A stretch of 64,000 bases of DNA. Origin: Flavobacterium psychrophilum. GTDB taxonomy: Bacteria; Bacteroidota; Bacteroidia; Flavobacteriales; Flavobacteriaceae. This document shows, piece by piece, positions 43,657 to 53,065 of this stretch (its first letter is position 1; each line of letters starts with the position of its first letter). A program made the position numbers and the translations under genes. The notes below the pieces were generated by a model. The model searched no databases. It was not told the origin of the DNA and saw only the letters and a program-made list of their open reading frames with translations. The stretch is taken from contig CAMCVA010000004.1 of NCBI GenBank assembly GCA_945879625.1, forward strand, positions 110,124 through 174,123, written 5' to 3'.

Positions 43657-44508
43657 ATGAAAATCGGATCTTTTTTTCTTTCAACTGCTTTGCTTTTACT
43701 TTTTATCTCATGCGGTAAAAACGAAGTGTTTTACAATCAGGAGGTAGATGATAGTGTAGACGCACCGTCAACTAGTGGTTTGTTCAAAAAACATGTCTTG
43801 ATCGAAGATTATACCGGAACCTGGTGTGGGTATTGCGCGCGCGTAGCTTATGCCATTGAACGCGTTTTTGTAGACATTGATCCGTTTGACAACCAAGCCG
43901 ACCGAGCAATTGCAGTGGCCATTCACTCCGGAAACGATCCGTACAACTTCACAAACATACTGCCTTTAAAGAACTTGATTTCGCCCAATTCGGCGCTGGG
44001 TTTGCCGCAATCTCGACTCAACCGAACCATCGTGTGGGAAGAAAACGAAGCCGATCACATCGCCCAAGTGAAAAACCTGAGCAGCAACAACTGCGGATTG
44101 GGAATTGCGATGACCTCAGCCGTAGCAGACAACACCATCAATTTGGACGTCAAAATTAAATTTGCCGAAAATTATTTCGGTATAAAATTGGTTGTATATG
44201 TGCTAGAGAATCATCTAATTTATGACCAACGCAACTACACCAATTACTACAACGGACAAAATCCAATTGCAGCATTTGAGCACAATCATGTATTGCGCAG
44301 CAGTTTAACCAATTTATTGGGCGATGGTCTATCGGGAACTATTTATGGAGCTGAAACCAGAATCTCCTATAGTGTGCCTGTTCCCGCTAATGTGAGCAAC
44401 TCAAACAACTTGAGTTTTGTAGCGTTTGTGGTCGATGAAAATAACTTGGTAATCAATGCCCGACTCATCGAATCAAATGAAACCCAAACATTCGAGCAAA
44501 ATCCCTAA
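43657..44508 (+). CDS. Omp28-family thioredoxin-like outer-membrane lipoprotein
   Basis: A 283-residue lipoprotein (lipobox LLLFISCGK). The N-terminal thioredoxin-like part has the redox pair in EDYTGTWCGYCARVAYAIE. The C-terminal half is beta-rich (VVYVLENHLIYDQRNY, FEHNHVLRSSLTN), matching Omp28-related proteins first known from Porphyromonas. It is divergent from the TlpA-like gene, with 94 bp between starts, suggesting shared control. Probably surface or outer-membrane attached; the client proteins are unknown. Confidence 0.9.
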   Translation: MKIGSFFLSTALLLLFISCGKNEVFYNQEVDDSVDAPSTSGLFKKHVLIEDYTGTWCGYCARVAYAIERVFVDIDPFDNQADRAIAVAIHSGNDPYNFTNILPLKNLISPNSALGLPQSRLNRTIVWEENEADHIAQVKNLSSNNCGLGIAMTSAVADNTINLDVKIKFAENYFGIKLVVYVLENHLIYDQRNYTNYYNGQNPIAAFEHNHVLRSSLTNLLGDGLSGTIYGAETRISYSVPVPANVSNSNNLSFVAFVVDENNLVINARLIESNETQTFEQNP

Positions 44509-44515
44509 CCCATAC

Positions 44516-44539
44516 AGTCGCTTTCGAGCGGCTTTTTTT
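44516..44539 (+). terminator. UUCG-loop terminator of the Omp28 gene
   Basis: A 7-bp stem AGTCGCT / AGCGGCT (one G-T pair) closed by a TTCG tetraloop, then a seven-base T-run. Confidence 0.88.
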
Positions 44540-44567
44540 ACGGCTCATTTTTCGCAGCTAAAATCCT

Positions 44568-44575
44568 TACATTTG
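44568..44575 (+). promoter_or_regulatory. -7 box of queD
   Basis: TACATTTG lies 17 bp before the queD start at 44593. No TTG at the consensus distance. Confidence 0.55.
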
Positions 44576-44592
44576 TAGCAAATTTATATTCC

Positions 44593-45042
44593 ATGAGTCG
44601 TATTCGCATCACCAAGCAATTCAATTTTGAAACCGGGCACGCCCTATATGGATACGATGGCAAATGCAAAAATGTGCATGGACACAGCTACAAATTATCA
44701 GTTACCGTGATCGGCACTCCCATTTCCGATCGCAACAACGTGAAATTTGGGATGGTGATTGATTTTACTGATTTAAAAAAAATTGTGAAAGAAGAAATCG
44801 TAGATCAGTTTGATCACGCCACGGTTTTTAATCAAACTACACCTCACGTTTCGTTGGCCAAAGAACTCAGCGACCGCGGACATCATGTTATTTTGGTTGA
44901 TTACCAACCCACCAGCGAAAATATGGTGATTGATTTTGCCCAAAAAATCAAAAATCGCTTGCCCGAAAGCATTCAATTGCATTCGCTTAAATTACAAGAA
45001 ACCGATTCGTCATTTGCCGAATGGTTTGCCAGCGACAACTAA
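44593..45042 (+). CDS. queD: 6-carboxytetrahydropterin synthase (QueD/PTPS family)
   Basis: A 149-residue T-fold enzyme that turns dihydroneopterin triphosphate into 6-carboxy-tetrahydropterin for queuosine synthesis. The zinc histidines are in FNFETGHAL and NVHGHSY, the catalytic Cys in GKCKNVHGHSY, and the Asp/His pair in DQFDHATVF. QueC/QueE are not in this window. It is 10 bp upstream of lpxH on the same strand and likely cotranscribed. Confidence 0.94.
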   Translation: MSRIRITKQFNFETGHALYGYDGKCKNVHGHSYKLSVTVIGTPISDRNNVKFGMVIDFTDLKKIVKEEIVDQFDHATVFNQTTPHVSLAKELSDRGHHVILVDYQPTSENMVIDFAQKIKNRLPESIQLHSLKLQETDSSFAEWFASDN

Positions 45043-45052
45043 CAAAATTCAC

Positions 45053-45808
45053 ATGTCAGCAGCTTCTTCCAAAAAAATATACTTTGCTTCCGACCAACAT
45101 TTTGGCGCACCTACCGCGGCATTGAGTTATCCGCGCGAACAAAAATTTGTGCTGTGGTTGGATGAAATAAAAGACGATGCCGAAGCCATTTTCTTGTTGG
45201 GCGATCTGTTTGATTTTTGGTTTGAATATAAAAAAGTGGTCCCAAAAGGCTTTATTCGCGTATTGGGCAAATTGGCCGAATTGCGCGACCAAGGAATACC
45301 CATTTATTACTTTGTGGGCAATCACGATCTGTGGATGAACGACTATTTTGAAACCGAACTCCAAATTCCCGTTTACCACGACAACCGTGAATTTACCTTT
45401 TTTGATCGTACGTTTTTAATTGGTCATGGTGACGGAAAAGGCCCAGGAGACAAAGGGTATAAGCGCATGAAAAAAGTGTTTATACATCCAATTTCCAAAT
45501 GGATATTCCGCTGGTTACACCCCGATATTGGCGTTTCCTTGGCGCAGTATTTGTCGGTAAAAAACAAATTAATTTCGGGCGAAGCCGACGTGAAATTTCT
45601 AGGCGAAGACAACGAATGGTTGGTGCAATACGCCAAGCGCAAACTGCAAAGTAAACACTACAATTATTTTGTGTTTGGTCACCGGCATTTGCCTATGAAT
45701 ATAGAGGTTGGGCCCGATTCTACTTACATCAACTTGGGCGACTGGATTGGGTATTTTACCTATGGCGTGTTTGATGGACACCAATTTGAAATTAAAAAAT
45801 TCGACTAA
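45053..45808 (+). CDS. lpxH: UDP-2,3-diacylglucosamine diphosphatase
   Basis: A 251-residue calcineurin-like phosphoesterase that forms lipid X (2,3-diacylglucosamine-1-phosphate) in lipid A synthesis. Metal motifs in order: SDQHFG, GDLFDFWFEY, GNHDLW, GHGDG and GHRHLP. The start at 45053 (MSAASSKKIYFAS) is used because upstream codons in this frame lie inside queD. It ends with a stop interlocked by 4 bp with the convergent MFS gene. Confidence 0.94.
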   Translation: MSAASSKKIYFASDQHFGAPTAALSYPREQKFVLWLDEIKDDAEAIFLLGDLFDFWFEYKKVVPKGFIRVLGKLAELRDQGIPIYYFVGNHDLWMNDYFETELQIPVYHDNREFTFFDRTFLIGHGDGKGPGDKGYKRMKKVFIHPISKWIFRWLHPDIGVSLAQYLSVKNKLISGEADVKFLGEDNEWLVQYAKRKLQSKHYNYFVFGHRHLPMNIEVGPDSTYINLGDWIGYFTYGVFDGHQFEIKKFD

Positions 45809-47070
45809 TTTTCGTCTACTTCTTTTTCTAAATCTAAGGTTCGGAAGCTTGGCGAAAATGCAGCTGTGCCGCCCACTATAAGCAGCGTCATGCATCCGCC
45901 AAAAACTACTGCCGGAACGGTACCCATGAGTCTGGCTGTAAAGCCGCTTTCAAAGGCGCCCAATTCATTAGACGATCCCACAAAAATAGAATTCACTGCC
46001 GATACGCGTCCCCGCATCGAATCGGGTGTATGCAACTGCAAAATGGTGTGGCGCAACACCACCGAAATGCCGTCAAAAGCTCCACTCAAGCACAATAAAA
46101 CAACCGACAGCCAAAATACTGTCGACAAACCAAATCCCACAATACAAAGGCCAAAGGCAAAAATTGCAGCGAGTAATTTTAGTCCGGCATTTCGTGTGAG
46201 CGGAATATAGGCGGCAATTAGCATGGTGACAAAAGCTCCAACGGCAGGTGCGGCTCTTAGAATCCCAAACCCGGTTGGGCCTACTTTTAAAATATCTTGC
46301 GCAAAGATGGGCAATAAGGAAACGGCGCCGCCAAACAACACCGCCACCATATCCAAGGACAAAGCACCCAAAATGGTTTTGTTTTGGAATACAAACAGCA
46401 GGCCTTCGCGCAAACTCTCAAAAATAGGTTCTCCAATTTTGGCATTGAGTACCGGTTGTTTGGGGATTTTAGATAAGGCCAACAGGGCTAGCAAGGAACA
46501 ACATAAGATAAAAATCATGGAACCGCTCACCCCAATCCAATTGATAAATAGACCCGCTACCGCTGATCCGGTGAAGAACGCCATTTGCCAAACCGAACTG
46601 CTCCAAGTAGCCGCATTGCTATACAATTTTTTGGGTACAATTAATCCCAAAAACGAGAACAAAGAGGGGCCAATAAACGCACGGATAATTCCACCCAAAA
46701 ACACCAGGCCATAAAAACCATACAAAATGGCGTGTGCCGATAGATGCTGCGCAAGTGGCTCCCAAGTGAGGCAAAATAAGGCCCCTGTGAGTACAGAAAA
46801 GGCCAAAATGCATTTAACTAATATTCCCTTTTTTTCGTTTTGATCTACAATATGGCCGGCAAACAAGGCCATGCCAATAGCGGGAATCACTTCCATGAGG
46901 CCAATCAATCCGAGGGACAACGGGTCTTTGGTGAGGCTATAGACCTCCCATTCTATAATTATAAATTGCATGGACCAAGCAAATACCATAAAAAATCGAA
47001 GTGACAAAAAATACAAGAAATGAGTGTTGCGCAATGCCGCATAGGGATCGTTTACCGTTTTTGGTTTCAT
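45805..47070 (-). CDS. MFS transporter (EntS/MFS_3-like exporter)
   Basis: A 421-residue major facilitator with about 12 hydrophobic segments. The start LRNTHFLYFLSLRFFMVFAWSM and the loop-2/3 motif GLMEVIPAIGMALFAGHIVDQNEKK (a variant of the MFS motif G-x3-D-R/K) fit the MFS_3/EntS-like group of drug or siderophore exporters. The later MRGRVSAVNSIFVGSSNELGAFESG is typical of that group. The substrate is unknown. Its start overlaps the recJ stop by 4 bp, so translation is coupled to recJ. Confidence 0.9.
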   Translation of the reverse strand: MKPKTVNDPYAALRNTHFLYFLSLRFFMVFAWSMQFIIIEWEVYSLTKDPLSLGLIGLMEVIPAIGMALFAGHIVDQNEKKGILVKCILAFSVLTGALFCLTWEPLAQHLSAHAILYGFYGLVFLGGIIRAFIGPSLFSFLGLIVPKKLYSNAATWSSSVWQMAFFTGSAVAGLFINWIGVSGSMIFILCCSLLALLALSKIPKQPVLNAKIGEPIFESLREGLLFVFQNKTILGALSLDMVAVLFGGAVSLLPIFAQDILKVGPTGFGILRAAPAVGAFVTMLIAAYIPLTRNAGLKLLAAIFAFGLCIVGFGLSTVFWLSVVLLCLSGAFDGISVVLRHTILQLHTPDSMRGRVSAVNSIFVGSSNELGAFESGFTARLMGTVPAVVFGGCMTLLIVGGTAAFSPSFRTLDLEKEVDEN

Positions 47071-48758
47071 GCTTGTATGTCTTTTAGTCGTAGTTGTAGG
47101 CTAATGGTATTGTTCCACTCGTTTTCTTCAATATTAAATACAGCTGCAAATAATTGTCGCTGCGTGATTAGCGGTAATTTATCGGACAAGCCAAACCCAA
47201 TGGCGGCCAAACGCTCTGAGTTTCCCTGTACCACTTGCAGTTTGAGGTGAGTTTCGGTCGCACCGATTTTTTTGGCAAAGCCGGTGTCGCGCAAATCCCT
47301 ACTTAGAAAAACGGGGGCCAAGTTTTGTGGGCCAAACGGCTCAAATTGCTTTAAAATGCGCATCAATTTGGGGGTGATTTGGGCCAATTCAATCTCGGCA
47401 TCAATTGTTATTTCGGGCGTCTCCATTTCGGTAGGCAAGGTGGCTTGCACTACTTTTTCAAAAGCTTGTTTAAAGGCCGCGTAATTTTCGGGTTTCAGAC
47501 TCAGTCCGGCTGCATATTTGTGGCCGCCAAATTGCACCAAATGTTCGGCACAGGCTTCGAGCGCTTCATACACATCAAAACCGGGAACCGAGCGAGCCGA
47601 AGCCGCATAATACTCGCCGCTTTTGGTGAAAACCAAGGTGGGACGGTGGTAGGTTTCAATGAGGCGCGAAGCCACGATACCGATAACTCCTTTGTGCCAA
47701 TTTTCCTGAAACACCACTGTGCTTGAAGTGTTTTCTTCTTGATTTTGCACAATTTGCACCAAGGCTTCTTGCGTAATGGACTGATCCAACACTTTTCTGT
47801 CGGCATTAAATTGCTCTATTTCGGCCGCAAATTGCTGGGCTTGGTCGAGGTCAAATTCGCTGAGTAAAGCCACCGCATAATTGCCGTGTTTGATGCGACC
47901 TGCTGCATTGATGCGCGGAGCCAAGGTGAACACCACATCACTGATGGTGAAGATTTTATTTTTTACGTGTTGCAACAAGGCGCGAATTCCCGGCCTTGGA
48001 TTGCTGTTCATGATTTGTAAACCCAAATAAGCTAGCGCTCGATTCTCACCGGTCATGGGAACAATATCGGCAGCAATGGCCGTGGCAACTAAATCTAAAT
48101 ACGGCAGCAATTCGTCCACCGCTTGGTTTTGGTTTTGGGCCAAAGCTTGAATGAGTTTAAAGCCAATCCCACAGCCGCAAAGTTCGTCATAGGGATACGA
48201 ACAATCGTCGCGTTTGGGATCTAATACAGCAATTGCTTCGGGCAAAACAGCTCCCGGACGGTGGTGGTCGCAAATGATAAAATCAATGCCGCGCTCCTGG
48301 GCATAACGCACGTGGTCTATCGATTTGATGCCGCAATCGAGGGCAATAATCAAGGTAAATTCGTTATCAGCAGCAAAATCTATGCCCTGAAACGAAACGC
48401 CATAGCCTTCAATATAGCGATCGGGAATATAAGTAGCCACTTGGTTGGTTCGCATTTGCAAATAGGCCGACACCAACGATACTGCGGTGGTGCCGTCTAC
48501 ATCATAGTCGCCAAAAACCAATATTTTTTCTGTCTTGGCCAAGGCTGATTCAATTCGATTTACGGCCAAATCCATGTCTTTCATTAAAAAGGGATCGTGT
48601 AAATCGGCAATAGAAGGCCTAAAAAATTGTCGGGCTTGATCAAATGTAGTGATGCCGCGTTGCACCAACAAGCGGGCGGTTAGGGCATCAATTTGTAAAG
48701 ATTCTTGAAGAGCTTCTGCTAGAAGCGGGTCGGGTTGTGGTTTAAAAGTCCAGCGCAT
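47067..48758 (-). CDS. recJ: Single-stranded-DNA-specific exonuclease RecJ
   Basis: A 563-residue 5'-3' exonuclease for recombination and mismatch repair. DHH-family motifs: FGDYDVDGTTA, ALDCGIKS, CDHHRPG (the DHH signature), then the DHHA1 GGHKYAAGLSL region and a C-terminal OB-like domain. The start at 48758 (MRWTFKPQPDPLLAEAL) matches homologues; the 33-residue extension upstream is not conserved in my recollection. First gene of the recJ-MFS pair, divergent from ade. Confidence 0.95.
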   Translation of the reverse strand: MRWTFKPQPDPLLAEALQESLQIDALTARLLVQRGITTFDQARQFFRPSIADLHDPFLMKDMDLAVNRIESALAKTEKILVFGDYDVDGTTAVSLVSAYLQMRTNQVATYIPDRYIEGYGVSFQGIDFAADNEFTLIIALDCGIKSIDHVRYAQERGIDFIICDHHRPGAVLPEAIAVLDPKRDDCSYPYDELCGCGIGFKLIQALAQNQNQAVDELLPYLDLVATAIAADIVPMTGENRALAYLGLQIMNSNPRPGIRALLQHVKNKIFTISDVVFTLAPRINAAGRIKHGNYAVALLSEFDLDQAQQFAAEIEQFNADRKVLDQSITQEALVQIVQNQEENTSSTVVFQENWHKGVIGIVASRLIETYHRPTLVFTKSGEYYAASARSVPGFDVYEALEACAEHLVQFGGHKYAAGLSLKPENYAAFKQAFEKVVQATLPTEMETPEITIDAEIELAQITPKLMRILKQFEPFGPQNLAPVFLSRDLRDTGFAKKIGATETHLKLQVVQGNSERLAAIGFGLSDKLPLITQRQLFAAVFNIEENEWNNTISLQLRLKDIQA

Positions 48759-48833
48759 ACGAAAATTGTTTGGTGTATAAATTAAATTTTGATGCTCAAA
48801 TTTAATAAAAAAACGTCGTGCTTTTCTTTTTCC

Positions 48834-48841
48834 TATTTTTG
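48834..48841 (+). promoter_or_regulatory. -7 box of the adenine deaminase gene
   Basis: TATTTTTG lies 36 bp upstream of the ade start at 48878, in the divergent recJ/ade region. Confidence 0.5.
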
Positions 48842-48877
48842 TTTTCAGCAAAACCATAAACGGTTCGCGCCCTCCCT

Positions 48878-50500
48878 ATGCAACTAGTTGGACAAGTCGT
48901 AGACATTCGAAACCGAAACATTTTTCCGGGCGTTGTAACCGTAATTGACGGAAAAATCAGCTCGATTGAACCCGCCAATCACCAAGAAACCCAGTACATT
49001 CTTCCGGGTTTTATTGACGCCCACATCCACATCGAAAGTTCATTGTTGGTGCCTACCGAATTTGCGCAATTGGCGGTGGTGCACGGCACAGTGGGAACCA
49101 TCTCGGATCCGCATGAAATTGCCAATGTGTTGGGTGTGGCGGGAGTTGAATTTATGATCGAAAACGCCAAGCAAAGTCCGTTAAAATTTCATTTTGGGGC
49201 GCCTTCTTGTGTGCCTGCAACGGGTTTTGAAACAGCCGGAGCTGAAATTAATGCCGATGACATCCACGAATTGATGGCCTCTCCCGACATCTACTACTTG
49301 GCCGAAATGATGAATTACCCGGGCGTGTTGCATGACGATCCCGAAGTACTGCAAAAATTAAAATGGGCCAAATTGTCGGGTAAACCCCTTGACGGTCATG
49401 CGCCAGGCTTGCGCGGAGAAGCCATAAAAAAATATATCAACGCAGGAATCAGTACCGATCACGAATGTTTTACCCACGAAGAAGCGCACGAGAAATTGCA
49501 ATTGGGCATGAAGGTCATCATTCGCGAAGGCAGTGCTGCCAAAAATTTTGAGGCCTTGATTGATTTGGCTCCCGAACACTTCGAAAGGATGATGTTTTGC
49601 TCGGATGACAAACACCCCGATGATTTAATTTTGGGACACATCAATAGTTTATGTGCCCGAGCAGTAGCCAAAGGAGTCGATGTGTTTCAGGTTTTGCAAA
49701 TGGCTTGCCTAAATCCGGTGGAGCATTACAAGATGAACGTAGGCACCTTGCGCGTAAACGATCCCGCCGATTTTATTGTGGTAGAAAATTTAACGAATTT
49801 TAGAGTTTTGGCTACGTATATTGATGGCGAAATCGTGGCCCAAAACGGACAAGCCCAACTCCCCAAAATTGCGTTTGATACCCCAAATAATTTCAATTGC
49901 TCGCCCAAAACCCCAGCTGATTTTGCGGTGAACAGTTCGGCCAAAACCATTCGGGTTATTGAGGCACTCGAAGGCCAATTAATTACCAACGAATTGCATA
50001 TGCCGTCCACCATAAAAGCAGGGCAATTGTTTGCCAATCCTGAGCAAGACATTCTTAAACTCGCGGTGGTGAATCGGTATCAGGATGCGCCAGTAGCGGT
50101 GGCATTCATCAAAAATTTTGGGTTGAAATCGGGCGCCATTGCCAGTTCGGTGGCCCACGATTGCCACAACATTGTAGCGGTGGGCGTTACCGACGAAGAT
50201 TTGTGTCGCGCTGTCAATTTGGTCATTGCCCAACAAGGCGGATTGTGTGCAGTATCTGCCGAGCAAGAATTGGTTTTGCCTTTGCCGGTTGCCGGCATCA
50301 TGAGTGATCAAAACGGGGTGCAGGTAGCGGCCCAATACCAAGAAATCGATGCGCTAGCCAAGGCCTTAGGGAGTAAATTAAAAGCGCCGTATATGACGCT
50401 TTCGTTTATGGCATTGCTAGTAATTCCCGATTTAAAACTCTCGGACAAAGGCCTGTTTAGTGGAAATTCGTTTGCGTTTGTCGACTTGGAAGTAGACTAA
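48878..50500 (+). CDS. ade: Adenine deaminase
   Basis: A 540-residue amidohydrolase that converts adenine to hypoxanthine in purine salvage. The metal motif [14 protein letters not shown] is followed by [32 protein letters not shown], a CSDDKHPDD motif and the C-terminal [23 protein letters not shown], all characteristic of the prokaryotic Ade family. Length is normal. It ends with a stop interlocked with the rsmI stop. Confidence 0.95.
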   Translation: MQLVGQVVDIRNRNIFPGVVTVIDGKISSIEPANHQETQYILPGFIDAHIHIESSLLVPTEFAQLAVVHGTVGTISDPHEIANVLGVAGVEFMIENAKQSPLKFHFGAPSCVPATGFETAGAEINADDIHELMASPDIYYLAEMMNYPGVLHDDPEVLQKLKWAKLSGKPLDGHAPGLRGEAIKKYINAGISTDHECFTHEEAHEKLQLGMKVIIREGSAAKNFEALIDLAPEHFERMMFCSDDKHPDDLILGHINSLCARAVAKGVDVFQVLQMACLNPVEHYKMNVGTLRVNDPADFIVVENLTNFRVLATYIDGEIVAQNGQAQLPKIAFDTPNNFNCSPKTPADFAVNSSAKTIRVIEALEGQLITNELHMPSTIKAGQLFANPEQDILKLAVVNRYQDAPVAVAFIKNFGLKSGAIASSVAHDCHNIVAVGVTDEDLCRAVNLVIAQQGGLCAVSAEQELVLPLPVAGIMSDQNGVQVAAQYQEIDALAKALGSKLKAPYMTLSFMALLVIPDLKLSDKGLFSGNSFAFVDLEVD

Positions 50501-51201
50501 GATTCGGTCGTTTTTTTGGGTTCTTTGGTTTGGGGTTTTCCTCCCACAACCACCACAATTTCACCTTTAGGTGGTTTCGCTTCAAAATGCTGCAGTACTT
50601 GAGCGGCGGTTCCTCGTACGTTTTCTTCGTGGAGTTTGGACAATTCGCGGGCCACACTCAGCGGTCGTTCTGCACCAAAATACTGGACAAATTCGGCCAA
50701 GGTTTTCACTAATTTGTGGGGAGAAACATAAAAAATCATCGTGCGGGATTCTTCAGCCAATTGCAAAAAACGCGTTTGTCTGCCCTTTTTTTCGGGCAAA
50801 AATCCTTCGAACACAAATTTATCATTGGGCAAACCGCTGTTCACCAAAGCCGGGACAAAGGCTGTCGCACCCGGCAAACATTCTACCGGAATTTGGTTTT
50901 CAATACAAGCGCGGGTGAGTAAAAATCCGGGGTCCGAAATCGCGGGCGTGCCGGCATCAGAAATCAAAGCGATGGTTTCTCCGGCTTTCAATCGGTTTAT
51001 GCAATTTTCGATGGTTTTGTGCTCGTTGTGCATGTGGTGGCTGTGCATGTGCGTGCCAATATCAAAATGCTTGAGCAATTTTGCGCTGGTGCGGGTGTCT
51101 TCGGCCAAAATTAAATCGGCTTCCTTGAGCACACGAATGGCACGAAAGGTCATGTCTTCCAGATTACCAATGGGTGTAGGAACAATATATAATTTTGACA
51201 T
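50497..51201 (-). CDS. rsmI: 16S rRNA (cytidine1402-2'-O)-methyltransferase
   Basis: A 234-residue SAM-dependent methylase (tetrapyrrole-methylase fold) that modifies C1402 in the ribosomal P site. Motifs: [29 protein letters not shown], the SAM-binding [32 protein letters not shown] and FYVSPHKL. The C-terminus is basic. It is 12 bp downstream of an acidic protein gene on the same strand. Confidence 0.96.
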   Translation of the reverse strand: MSKLYIVPTPIGNLEDMTFRAIRVLKEADLILAEDTRTSAKLLKHFDIGTHMHSHHMHNEHKTIENCINRLKAGETIALISDAGTPAISDPGFLLTRACIENQIPVECLPGATAFVPALVNSGLPNDKFVFEGFLPEKKGRQTRFLQLAEESRTMIFYVSPHKLVKTLAEFVQYFGAERPLSVARELSKLHEENVRGTAAQVLQHFEAKPPKGEIVVVVGGKPQTKEPKKTTES

Positions 51202-51213
51202 GAACGCTAAAGG

Positions 51214-52239
51214 TTATTGAAACTTACGCGCCACTACATCCAAGAATCGGTCTTCGTATTCGGATTTACCCTCCCAATTGTTGTAATCGGGCTTTACCAT
51301 ACTGCGAATAAATTCTTCGGCTTCTTCAAAAGTATGGTAGGTCAGGAGTTGCGAAAGTACGCGGTTGTAGTCTTCTGGGCTACCATCAAACAATTGATGA
51401 ATAAACCCTACTCTGTCGTTAAGTCCAATCACAAAACCTTTGGCTGGTGCTTCTGCTACAAATTTTGATTCCGATTTAAACTCGTCAGACGACAATGAAA
51501 AAAGAGGTTTTATCTCTTTTTCTTTTGTTTCTTCTCTATCTGTTGCCAATTCGGGTTCTTCGTCCAAGGAAAAGAAAGGGGTTTCAAGAAACTTTTCTTC
51601 CTCCTCTTCTGCTGCTTCAGTTTTTTCCAATTGAGTGGGTTCTTCGGCTGCAACAGCTTCGGTAATTGGCTCATCTGGAGTCGATGTTTTTACAAATTCG
51701 GGTTCGGCATAATCAGCTCCCAATAAATCTTCAAAGGATATTTGTGAAGATGGAGTTGATTCAGTTTCCTCAACAGCTAGTTCTGTATTGTCTTTTGGGG
51801 CAGCTTCAAAAACGAGGTCTTCAAACATATCTGCTTTAAAAGTAGATTCAGTCGTGTCTTCTTCGTGCTGTGCTTGTGCAGCGGCCTCGGTTATTTGAAA
51901 AGCATCTGAATCTTCTTCTTTCTCTGATTCGGCCACAAAAGCAGCAATAATTTCAGGATTTTCTTGTTTTAGATCGAGGGGAGTTTTACTTTTTTTGGCG
52001 GCTTTTTTTAGCGCAATTACTTCCGCTGTTGCAGGAGCAGCTGCAAAATAGGCTTCCCAATCCATTTGACCAATAGTTGGCTTTGCATCGAGTAGTTGGT
52101 TTTCTACAAAGCGCATCACCGCCAATTTTTCGAATAAGTTTTGGGTTTCTTGGAATAAAATCTCCAGATCCGATTTGTTTTTTAATTGTAATATGCGGTG
52201 GGCAATGCTAATTAATTCGGCTTCCAACTTTTTTTTCAT
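51214..52239 (-). CDS. Hypothetical protein with acidic low-complexity centre
   Basis: A 341-residue cytoplasmic protein I cannot assign to a function. Three parts: residues 1-90, a helical N-terminus (MKKKLEAELISIAHRILQLKN); about 95-265, a Glu/Ala/Thr/Ser-rich, probably disordered region (AAEEEEEKFLETPFF); about 268-341, a compact C-terminus (GLNDRVGFIHQLFDGS, DYNNWEGKSEYEDRFLDVV). I believe the C-terminal module is conserved among flavobacteria. It is the first gene before rsmI, suggesting but not proving a translation or ribosome link. Confidence 0.8.
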   Translation of the reverse strand: MKKKLEAELISIAHRILQLKNKSDLEILFQETQNLFEKLAVMRFVENQLLDAKPTIGQMDWEAYFAAAPATAEVIALKKAAKKSKTPLDLKQENPEIIAAFVAESEKEEDSDAFQITEAAAQAQHEEDTTESTFKADMFEDLVFEAAPKDNTELAVEETESTPSSQISFEDLLGADYAEPEFVKTSTPDEPITEAVAAEEPTQLEKTEAAEEEEEKFLETPFFSLDEEPELATDREETKEKEIKPLFSLSSDEFKSESKFVAEAPAKGFVIGLNDRVGFIHQLFDGSPEDYNRVLSQLLTYHTFEEAEEFIRSMVKPDYNNWEGKSEYEDRFLDVVARKFQ

Positions 52240-52343
52240 CTGCTTGGGATTTTTGGTCGACTATTTGTTTTACTTGGATAAAATCACGTTCCTTGCTGTG
52301 GGTATTTACAACGGCTATTTCACCGCTGTAACTAAAATTTATT

Positions 52344-52351
52344 TACTTTTG
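52344..52351 (+). promoter_or_regulatory. -7 box upstream of tdk
   Basis: TACTTTTG lies 90 bp before tdk. Its TTACTTTT forms an inverted repeat with AAAAGTAA at 52362-52369, which could be an operator or just a fold-back of the leader. Confidence 0.45.
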
Positions 52352-52441
52352 ACAGCGACGTAAAAGTAACAAAATTTTATGTCGGATTGTGCGCCGCTGC
52401 GCTAAAAAAATTGAATCCATTTAATGGCCGAATACTAAAAG

Positions 52442-53065
52442 ATGTTTTTAGAAAATACAGTAAATCATAAGGAACAATTTGGCTGGATCGAAGTGATCTG
52501 TGGCTCGATGTTTTCGGGTAAAACAGAGGAGTTGATTCGCCGATTGAAGCGCGCCCAATTTGCCAAACAAAAAGTAGAAATTTTTAAGCCCGCCATCGAT
52601 ACCCGCTACCACGACGAAATGGTGGTTTCGCACGACAGCAATGAAATTCGTTCTACGCCTGTGCCGGCTGCGGCCAATATTGCCATTTTGGCTCAAGGTT
52701 GCGATGTGGTAGGGATAGATGAAGCTCAATTTTTTGACGACGAAATTGTAAAAATTTGCAACGACTTGGCCAACTCCGGTATTCGAGTAATCGTAGCCGG
52801 CCTTGATATGGATTTTAAAGGCAATCCGTTTGGGCCTATGCCTGCCTTAATGGCCACCGCCGAATACGTGACCAAAGTGCATGCTGTGTGCACCCGAACA
52901 GGCAATTTGGCTCACTACAGCTTCCGAAAAGCAGCGGGTGACAAACTCGTTTTATTGGGCGAAACAGAAGAATACGAGCCACTGAGTCGAGCGGCATTTT
53001 ACCACGCTATGCATTCTGAATCTGCATTGGCAAACAAAACTAAAAAATCTCCAGATACGCCTTGA
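52442..53065 (+). CDS. tdk: Thymidine kinase (type II)
   Basis: A 207-residue thymidine salvage kinase. P-loop [14 protein letters not shown], then the Walker B region [25 protein letters not shown] and the lasso-type C-terminal [12 protein letters not shown]. In many TKs a zinc ribbon uses two CxxC pairs; here the corresponding region reads [14 protein letters not shown] with a single Cys, a Bacteroidota-type variation. It overlaps murF-alr by 4 bp (ATGA), so the two are translationally coupled. Confidence 0.95.
   Translation: MFLENTVNHKEQFGWIEVICGSMFSGKTEELIRRLKRAQFAKQKVEIFKPAIDTRYHDEMVVSHDSNEIRSTPVPAAANIAILAQGCDVVGIDEAQFFDDEIVKICNDLANSGIRVIVAGLDMDFKGNPFGPMPALMATAEYVTKVHAVCTRTGNLAHYSFRKAAGDKLVLLGETEEYEPLSRAAFYHAMHSESALANKTKKSPDTP

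Noticed and set aside
52344..52369. Inverted repeat TTACTTTT / AAAAGTAA as a terminator before tdk
   Set aside because: It is AT-only, has no T-run, and lies upstream of, not after, a gene; at most an operator or leader fold.
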